Assembly (NCBI GenBank): GCA_029721515.1
Contig: CM056553.1
Span: 2,927,001 to 2,991,000, forward strand
Source: Synanceia verrucosa
Lineage: Eukaryota; Chordata; Actinopteri; Perciformes; Synanceiidae
Length of the DNA stretch: 64,000 bases
Reading direction: 5' to 3'
The position numbers and the translations under genes are program-made. Positions within the stretch are counted from its first letter, which is position 1, and each line of letters starts with the position of its first letter. The notes beneath the pieces were generated by a model that saw nothing but the letters and a program-made list of their open reading frames with translations, was not told where the DNA came from and searched no databases. This document shows positions 58,801 through 64,000 of the stretch, piece by piece.

Positions 58801-61800
58801 AGAGTAGGGCTGTGCAATTAACTTAATTTTGCAGTCCCACTATCCCCACTGATCACCGCTAGCCCGTCGATCACTCCTTGTCCTCTGGCATAAAATGTGT
58901 CCAAACTGTGGACACAGTGTTCATCTTAACAAGATTAGTGTCTATTGTTGAATCAAATCAAGTCAACAGAGCAGCGTAAACAACTATGGACAGTACTACA
59001 TAAGAGGGGTGTGTCTGCTATAAGCACTGACTATTGAAACTGAACTCTGACTGTTTATGCAATGCTTCTGTCTTTTACTACTGTCTATTATGTCTTTATA
59101 TATTCACTTTAATCAGGAGAAGCACTGAAACCTCCAAATAATTCACAACTATAATAAAAAAGTTCTGTTTCTGCGTCTAGCTTTAAAAACAGGATGTTAC
59201 TAATATTACTGTTTATATTTCATATCAAACACCATATGCAGTGTTGTTTTTTGACACAGAGAAATGATGAAGAAATGCATTGTGTAACTCAAAAATAATC
59301 CTTTGGATAATGGTGATGTAAATATTGACCAAAATAATGGTGATAATGATTTTTTCCATAATGGAGCAGCCCTAATGCAGAGCACACAGCAGCTAGTGAT
59401 AAGCAAACACACAGCAACATGCTATATTTGATATTACATTTGAAAATATCTGTTTGCAGTGCACTTTACATGGAAGTGTTATTGATTTCTTTTTGCTGCT
59501 CATGTACACTTTGTTATTTGTTCATAAATAAATTAAGCACCTTTATATCTGTGTTCATTTGTTTCCTTTTTTTAACAAAGCTAAATGTTTATGTCTAGTC
59601 TGATGTCTTCACTCACATGGTAAGGTATACAGTTCATTCATTCATCAGTAGTATGGAGTATCGACTGATATGTTCAGCCCAGGTATTGGGATTGGATCGG
59701 AAAAAACTGGATCGGTGCATCTCTGGTACATATACTGTATATATTCTGTATATATAGTATGGAGCATATGTACATGGACACACGCTTGACCTTGAAAGAG
59801 CTGAGAGGTCACAAGGTCAAAAGCATTTGAGAATAAATGAAATCATTTGAAAGAGAGGAAAGGAGCAGTTTATGTCTTTACAAGTTTTAATGTTAGATAA
59901 TGAACAGAAATGATAAAACACTAAAGGAAACATTCAGTTTTAACATGGAAACAGAACAAACGTTTCCATCCAGGACATGTGAAAGAAAATATGTGCAATA
60001 TATGCAATGTTTTTTTTTCCGTGATATACTATACGTAATAACTGTAAATATCACACAATATAGTTTTTTTTAACTCTTTATGTTTTATGTACTACTGTTT
60101 TGTTCTGTACCACTTGTCTTGAGGTGGAGCAGCGCTCCTAATTTCATCGTATTCACTGGAATAAAATGAAAATAACTGATTTTAATTTGATTTGATGAAG
60201 GTTTTAGATGTTGGATGTTGCTCTCCACCACTGAGGATTTTCCATATCGAGTCCTCGCATCCTTTTCTTTTACTTAAAGGCTTCTGTGATGGTTTGACAG
60301 ATGAAACGTCCTTCAAGCCTCAGACAGACAGAGGTTGTCTGGAAGGTTCAGCTCGGTTCCTGCCAGGAAGCTAAAAAAGTCTCAGGTGAAAGTATAGACG
60401 CAGGATGAATGAATGTGAAATGTAGGTGGCATTTCCTAAAAAAAAACCTTTCCCCCATTTTGCCTTGTGGTCCAGCTGGATCTCTGTTGAGCTGCTGAGT
60501 TTTTAAAAAGTGCTGACTGCTGGAAACTTCTGAAACTACTGAAGATGACAAGACCAGAGTTGAGCTGATTATCTGGGTCAATAAAATGAAGATGGCGTGT
60601 TGGTTTGGGGAAAATGTAAACAGAGAAAATGTGGTTTTAGTCACTCTGCCTGAAACTGAGGATCTGTGTTTTCATCTGATCCTCCAAAACCCCTTTTCCA
60701 CTTCCTGTCGCCTCCCCTCCTCTCTGGGAGATGTAGTCAGAGCATAAAGAGACGGTTATACGCCACAGAGATCAAAACAGGAAGTGGAGATGATCGAGAT
60801 TAGAGAGCGAAACTGATGCTGGAAGAAAAGACTACTGAAGAATATCATCAGCTTCTACTTCCACACTTTTACTTTCTTGGCCAACTTTTCTGGCGTATCA
60901 CAGTTAATCTGAAGCAGCACTGGCGGACAGGCCTGGAGGGATTTTAATGAGCATCAGCTCTGATTTGACATGACATGACAAGTTGATGACTAAGCATTTA
61001 TTTATTTTCCTCCACCAGCTAATCTCTGCTTCCACTTTCCCCTCCACACACACATCACACTGTACATACACACTTTCTCAGTCGCCTCAATCACAGTATA
61101 TACAGGACGACACCTATGCGTACACACCAGTGGTGTCATCAGGAATATTTTAGGGGGGCTGAAGCCCCCTAAAATATTCTTAAGCACTCACTAAATAATT
61201 TGCTATTGTTTTATTTATTTATTTTTTTACAAAAAAGTGCTGACGAATTCAATATAAAGTGACCAGAATATGAGTTTAAATAAAGAATAATATTGCATAA
61301 TTCATAAATCACTTAAAAACAGTTGTTGAAAGGGCCCTCTTGGGAGGCAAAAACATGCCCTTAAGTGCCCCCTTAGGAGGTAAAAATGCGTGAGAACTCG
61401 CTATAGGTGCCCTTTTTTTCCTTTTTGCCCCTGCCCTTCAAAAAGTCACTTTATATAAATATATATAGCCAAATTAGCCTCACCTAGGGGCTAAGCCCCC
61501 TCTTTCTTAAAACCTAGTGCAGCCCCTGATACGCACACATATTTATGATGACATGTAGATAAAACAGCTGGTAATAACTGCAGAAGCAGAGCAAACACTC
61601 TGTCAGCAGTGTTAGTTTCCATATACAGCATGAGAGCAGCATGAATCAGATCTGGGTCTAAACTTACATTAGTGAATAGTTTCACGGTTTGTTTGACGGC
61701 TTTCCTGTGACTCAGAGTGTCCCAGTGAGATTTAAAACTTAAAGTCACCTGACACATAAGCCCCACATGTGAAAGCACTTGAAACTATTTGCCTCTAATG

Positions 61801-63654
61801 TGCGACCCTTGTCTGACCACCATACTGTATACATCAGAGCTACCCTCCATACATACGTAGGACCGTCTCCATGGCGACTGACGGGTTCACGCCGTGTTTG
61901 GCCTTCTGAACAACCTTGGGCTTCCTGGTGATGACTTTGGGGTTCTTCTGGATCATTTTGGGCTTCTTTGCTACCTTAACGCTCCTGGCCGACCTCCTCT
62001 CTACAAAAATGCACATTGTTTTATGCACCGCAGGAGAGACGACACCACGAAGAGCATCAAGCTGCAGAATTAGGAGGTTTAAGAAATCTGCTCGTTCACT
62101 TTCTTCAAAGGAGAAATTTGAAGCCGCGGTCAGCAGCTGCTTAGCTTAGCGTAGCATGAAGAATGGAATCAAAGAGAAACAGCTAGCCTGTTTTTTCCAT
62201 AAATGAGATTTAGCCTTTATGCTAGTGCCATTGATGTGTTTTGACGTCATTTAAAATCCGACGCTTGAGTGCCATTGACGTAAAATACGTCAAAGTGGTT
62301 TTTCGGCAGTGAGTCGACGATCGTGGTCTCACATAGCCGGCGAGAAAGTAAGTAGTCTGAGCATAAAGAGGCGGTATATGCTAGGGGTGGGAATATATTG
62401 CAATATTTTTTCTTCTCATATAATATAAATTTTCTTAATATCAATTTTTTTCTTTCCAAAAAAGTCATGTTTTGGGCCAATTGTAAATCCACAGCAACTT
62501 CTGCATCTTGAAATAAAAATTTAAGTGAAAAAATTGTTATTGTAGTAACTTTGACAGCCCTAGTATACAGGTACGTTTATATGTAAATAAATATAAATAT
62601 ATGTATTTATGTATAAATGTGTACATACTGTTTTAAGCTGTGTTTTAAATTTCTCACAGCACAATATATCACAATAATGTATCGTATTGTCACTCAAATA
62701 TCGCAATATTTACCGTATTGTGATGTCTTTAACAATACCCACCCCTAGTTTACTCTAAAATGACACAAAATGGACAAAAACGCTGGCACAAGGCACTTTT
62801 GGTTTTATAAAACGGCTGGCACTCAAAGAGTTAAACTGAAATATATGAGAGGTGTCCTCTTATCTGACTCCTGTCAAACAGTCATTTTCCTAAAAATGTT
62901 GAACTATGAGAACAAACCAGCTTTGACGCCAGAGTCTGGATTCATGTAAATGCTGCAGGGCTGGACTTTTTGGTAACATTATAGATGTTTGATTCAGTGA
63001 GCGTACAGCTGAAATATCACCAGCATTGGTTGTTTTTTCAGGAGGGCTCTGCTCTGAGGCATCACACATCTGGTTTCCATCAGCAGAAAACAGCTAAAAT
63101 GTGTTGAATGTGGAACATCCTCCCCCAACCCTGGGACACTGACTCTAGGAGGCTTTAGGAAACCCTGAAAGATGTTTTACTTATTTCCATCCTGAGGCAT
63201 CATAACTCCATAAACAGTGGGTCAGGGACCTGGAAACGTTGACATAGTTATCTGTTCTCTGAAGATGCAAACACATTTTCCTCTGGTTACTTTGCTCTGT
63301 GAAACACAGTAAAATATAAATAAAATACCTAAAATAAAACAAAAATATCCACTCACCTAATTCCAAAGGTCCTTCTTTTTCCTCTGGGTCTTCTCTGGCC
63401 ACTGCTCTCTGTCTTGTTTTGCCTTCGGTCACAGTAGTAGTAGTAGTAGTAGTAGTACTGGTGGTGGTTATGGGAGGTTTAGAGGTGTGAACCTCTGTGC
63501 CGTTGGTTTTCTCTGCAGGAAAAAGGCTCTCAGTTGTAGGAAAAGCTTCATCTGAATCCACAGTGGATCTCACTGCAGTTTGGGCTGAAATGAGCTGAAT
63601 AAGTGATCCATAAATGAGACATAAGAGCAGGATGAAGTGCAGATCTCCTGCCAT
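43303..63654 (-). CDS. cpxm1: CPXM1, secreted discoidin-domain carboxypeptidase-like protein
   Basis: Extracellular collagen/matrix-associated member of the M14 N/E carboxypeptidase family, regarded as enzymatically inactive in mammals. Fifteen coding exons on the minus strand: 63357-63654, 61857-62000, 57838-57947, 57621-57760, 56639-56723, 49085-49244, 48911-49002, 48320-48443, 46171-46367, 45896-46075, 44862-45059, 44681-44777, 44336-44475, 43697-43799, 43303-43604. They total 2370 nt (789 aa; human 734), in phase throughout. Signal peptide about 1-24; Thr-rich and Lys-rich linkers (60-147); discoidin domain (about 149-307); carboxypeptidase (about 340-650) with zinc ligands H396, E399 and H534; transthyretin-like domain (655-735); basic tail. 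The Arg of the NRNF motif is His471 (NHNF), as in mammalian CPX-1. C-terminal DYWRLLNPGEYQVTASAEGY and TKMPKQRL point to CPXM1 rather than CPXM2 or AEBP1. The ATG at 63654 has a good Kozak context (GCTACCATGG); an in-frame upstream ATG at 63741 would precede the signal peptide. Confidence 0.94.
43915..44310 (+). mobile_element. TTTAAGACC-family DNA element in CPXM1 intron 13
   Basis: AAGGTTCTTGCACCATTTGA and the following TTTTTAAGACCTC body match 20-236 and 10535-10993. The right end is diverged (GGCATTTTACG) and lies about 25-30 bases from the exon 13 donor. No coding capacity. Confidence 0.65.
44601..44674. mobile_element. 74-bp hAT-type MITE at the CPXM1 exon 12 splice donor
   Basis: Ends are CAGTGGCGTCA and TGACACCTCTG (inverted). 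Both sides carry the 8-bp duplication TCTTACTT (44593-44600 and 44675-44682). The right-hand copy, read on the minus strand as AAGTAAGA, contains the exon 12 donor itself (exon ends in AA, intron GTAAGA). A longer relative is at 61128-61528. The 8-bp duplication is diagnostic of the hAT superfamily. Confidence 0.85.
45213..45635 (-). mobile_element. TTAACTCA-family element, reverse copy, in CPXM1 intron 10
   Basis: Carries the family body in reverse complement (TTTTGGGGCTTCTGGGAGAT, ATACACCACAGATCAAAACA, GAAGTGGAGACGATCGAGAT). Its left part reads AAAATCTGACGCTTGAGTGC, as at 62255. The short open frame inside is part of the repeat. Confidence 0.65.
47275..47845. repeat. 77-bp AT-rich minisatellite in CPXM1 intron 8
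   Basis: About seven and a half units of roughly 77 bp. The anchor CTATTTAC recurs at 47366, 47440, 47517, 47594, 47671, 47750 and 47825, giving spacings of 74-79. Units contain TTCTAAGATTTCTATACTTA and repeated ACTTATTTTTA. The plus-strand open frames over it (Phe/Tyr/Leu-rich) are products of the repeat. Confidence 0.92.
49472..49574. repeat. AT microsatellite
   Basis: About 100 bases of alternating TA with a few GT interruptions, capable of cruciform formation. It lies in CPXM1 intron 5, about 230 bases from the exon 6 acceptor. Confidence 0.95.
50211..52154 (-). CDS. Unrecognised three-exon protein, nested copy A (413 aa)
   Basis: I do not recognise this family. Exons on the minus strand: 51924-52154 (77 codons), 51192-51349, 50211-51063; together 1242 nt with no stop, and donors and acceptors are canonical (GTAAGT, GTGAAG; CTGCAG, TTGCAG). 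Exon 1 starts MEEARRTSLSTG and contains an acidic run EEEQEEQEEQ followed by a helical DLLSVFNRLEERQWESILDR. Exon 2 carries a hydrophobic helix FVRVVAELVLQVVVPSL and two QDEET repeats. Exon 3 has HPFFDPDTAKVITSIIQSLE, a basic helix FFRCLRKLQSCITKFRELIK, a Ser/Thr/Pro-rich C-terminus and no signal peptide or membrane segment. The pattern suggests an intracellular helical scaffold. It lies inside CPXM1 intron 5 on the same strand. Conservation of two open copies supports a real gene. Confidence 0.8.
52318..52331 (-). promoter_or_regulatory. X-box-like (RFX) motif upstream of nested copy A
   Basis: Minus-strand GTCGTCATGGTAAC lies 164 bases before the start codon. One half-site (GGTAAC) fits the RFX X-box rule exactly and the other (GTCGTC) has one mismatch to GTNRCC. 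Such motifs mark promoters of ciliary genes. The same 14 bases occur upstream of copy B. One motif alone is weak evidence. Confidence 0.4.
52466..52935. repeat. ATT/AAT microsatellite block between the duplicated units
   Basis: Alternating (ATT)n and (AAT)n runs, with two copies of a roughly 215-base segment (TTGTGACAATTCTATTGTTA then ATGACTTATTGATTGATC) at about 52534 and 52761. The ATGACTTATTG..TTGATCTAAT phrase also occurs at the left edge of unit A, linking this block to the duplication breakpoints. Confidence 0.85.
53086..55075 (-). CDS. Unrecognised three-exon protein, nested copy B (418 aa)
   Basis: Exons on the minus strand: 54845-55075, 54067-54239, 53086-53938; 1257 nt, open throughout. 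Exon 1 and exon 3 encode the same residues as copy A, and I noted one silent change in exon 3. Exon 2 differs by V78E, M to V (AQMS to AQVS), S to A (VPSL to VPAL) and one extra QDEET unit (three instead of two). Splice signals are retained, so both copies look functional. It lies immediately upstream of copy A in CPXM1 intron 5, same strand. Function unknown; the X-box-like motif hints at ciliated or testis expression but proves nothing. Confidence 0.8.
55239..55252 (-). promoter_or_regulatory. X-box-like (RFX) motif upstream of nested copy B
   Basis: Identical 14-base motif (minus strand GTCGTCATGGTAAC) 164 bases before the copy B start codon. It was duplicated with the unit, so it is not independent support. 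Confidence 0.4.
55387..56638. other. Rest of CPXM1 intron 5, AT-rich
   Basis: Holds poly-T and AAT/ATT runs and, near 55917-55990, the reverse complement of the CTTTATAAATAAAATG-type tail found at about 49990-50060 on the other side of the duplicated units. No exon is seen up to the exon 5 donor at 56638. Confidence 0.6.
58654..59724 (+). mobile_element. GATGCACCGATC-family DNA element, most complete copy
   Basis: Left end AGAGATGCACCGATCC and right end GGATCGGTGCATCTCT are inverted repeats. The 1071-bp body nearly matches 13080-13965 and, in rearranged form, 20969-21510. No transposase frame is evident. Short inverted ends of this kind are typical of hAT MITEs; flanking duplications were not found. 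Confidence 0.75.
60720..60812 (-). mobile_element. Fragment of the TTAACTCA-family element
   Basis: CTGGGAGATGTAGTCAGAGC through AGATGATCGAGATTAGAGAG matches the core of the family in reverse orientation. Both ends are missing. Confidence 0.6.
61128..61528. mobile_element. Longer relative of the 74-bp CAGTGG hAT-type MITE
   Basis: Starts CAGTGGTGTCATC and ends AGTGCAGCCCCTG. The right part (CCAAATTAGCCTCACCTAGG, then GCTAAGCCCCCT and TTAAAACCTAGTG) matches the 74-bp element at 44601-44674. Candidate 8-bp flanks GTACACAC and ATACGCAC match at six of eight positions. It is probably a sibling of the short element, which lost its centre. Confidence 0.7.
62235..62837 (-). mobile_element. TTAACTCA-family element interrupted by a CACCCCTAG MITE
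   Basis: The left part (TTTTGACGTCATTTAAAATC, GACGCTTGAGTGCCATTGAC) and right part (AAAACGGCTGGCACTCAAAG then AGTTAA) belong to the TTAA family. They are separated by the MITE at 62381-62748. Part of the family core is absent, so a deletion accompanied or followed the insertion. It lies in CPXM1 intron 1. Confidence 0.65.
62381..62748 (+). mobile_element. CACCCCTAG-family MITE, copy 4 (complete ends)
   Basis: Starts CTAGGGGTGGGAATAT and ends ATACCCACCCCTAG, a clean inverted repeat. The interior holds GGGCCAATTGTAAATCC and GCAATATTTACCGTATTG as in other copies. It is inserted into a TTAA-family element. Confidence 0.8.
63433..63457. repeat. cpxm1: Triplet repeat coding the CPXM1 threonine run
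   Basis: On the plus strand about eight AGT units; on the minus strand (coding) they read as ACT, giving a run of threonines at about residues 67-74 of CPXM1 (STTTTTTTTV). It lies in the low-complexity linker between signal peptide and discoidin domain, where length change should be tolerated. Confidence 0.85.
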
Positions 63655-64000
63655 GGTAGCTCTTCCCTGCAGAAACCCTCTGTTCAACCTCTCTGACCTG
63701 CCGCTCTGCAGCACCGTCAAGTGAGCCGCGACGAAAAACAACTTCCAGCCACAGGGTGAAAAAATAAAAGTGAAAAAAGTGAATAAGAAACAGTAGTGAT
63801 GTAAGAAGAAGCCTATTTCTAACTATCTTACTACTTTTTTTTCCTCACATAATCACTTTAAAGCCTCTCAAATGTGAACATTTATTACTGGTGGGTAAGG
63901 ACTTCATGATACGATACGTATCGCAATACTTGAGTCACATAAGATACATTATTGTGATATCGCAATATATTGTGATATGCAGCTTATATGTATATATTAT
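63655..64000. other. Upstream region of CPXM1 and a cut MITE
   Basis: Contains the CPXM1 5' UTR (including the in-frame ATG at 63741) and presumably its promoter; no TATA box is obvious. From about 63891 to the window edge it carries a fifth CACCCCTAG-family MITE in reverse orientation (GGTGGGTAAGGACTTCATGA, then ACGTATCGCAATACTTGAG), cut by the end of the window. Confidence 0.6.

Larger units (their letters stand above)
57948..61856. other. CPXM1 intron 2, repeat-filled
   Basis: Contains a complete GATGCACCGATC element (58654-59724), a possible LINE-type tail near 60081-60190 (ATTCACTGGAATAAAATG), a TTAACTCA-family fragment (60720-60812) and a hAT-type MITE (61128-61528). No additional exon was recognised. 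Confidence 0.65.

Noticed and set aside
59206..59412. Small open frame repeated at 13447-13653, suggesting a duplicated gene
   Set aside because: Both lie inside copies of the GATGCACCGATC transposon; the similarity is due to the element.
43303..63654. Assignment to CPXM2 or AEBP1
   Set aside because: The C-terminal TKMPKQRL/AKGGKIPKDLQ segment and FRYVAGMHGNEV fit CPXM1; CPXM2 lacks the Glu in the VELSC segment.
63655..63741. Upstream in-frame ATG of CPXM1
   Set aside because: Starting at 63741 would put 29 polar residues before the signal peptide; the ATG at 63654 has a better context and a proper hydrophobic start.

Overview
This window is vertebrate nuclear DNA and almost certainly comes from a teleost fish. 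It carries three multi-exon genes with GT-AG introns that match vertebrate families. The background is fish-like: Tc1 and hAT-type DNA transposons, an I-clade-like LINE, many CA microsatellites and AT-rich minisatellites. All gene models below were built by hand from splice signals, reading frame and remembered family sequences, with no database search. Each of the five assembled coding sequences has a length divisible by three and no internal stop.

Layout, left to right. Positions 1-3063 are intergenic. An ARHGEF37-like Rho guanine-nucleotide exchange factor (DH, BAR and two SH3 domains; 13 coding exons) lies on the minus strand from 16253 down to 3064, with a probable non-coding first exon near 22784-22900. 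A full-length but mutated LINE with intact 12-bp target-site duplications (23525-28988) sits between this gene and the head-to-head ELP1 gene. ELP1, the Elongator complex scaffold subunit, runs on the plus strand from 29851 to 39583 with 35 coding exons. A repeat-filled intergenic stretch (39640-43302) holds an inverted-repeat element, a dead Tc1 transposon and a TTAA-flanked element. CPXM1, a secreted discoidin-domain carboxypeptidase-like protein with 15 coding exons, occupies 63654 down to 43303 on the minus strand.

Inside CPXM1 intron 5, on the same strand, lie two near-identical head-to-tail copies of an unrecognised three-exon gene (413 and 418 codons). Each copy sits in a roughly 2.4-kb unit bounded by ATT/AAT microsatellites. 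Both are open throughout. They differ mainly in exon 2, and each has an RFX/X-box-like motif upstream of the start. This nested, recently duplicated gene is the most novel item in the window.

A second theme is transposon insertion at splice donors. A 74-bp element in CPXM1 has 8-bp target duplications, one of which is the exon 12 splice donor itself. A 736-bp element starts 7 bases into ELP1 intron 33, with its 5-bp target duplication over the donor. Three other related or similar elements end about 15-35 bases from donors. The three host genes have no obvious joint function: Rho signalling, tRNA wobble modification and extracellular matrix.
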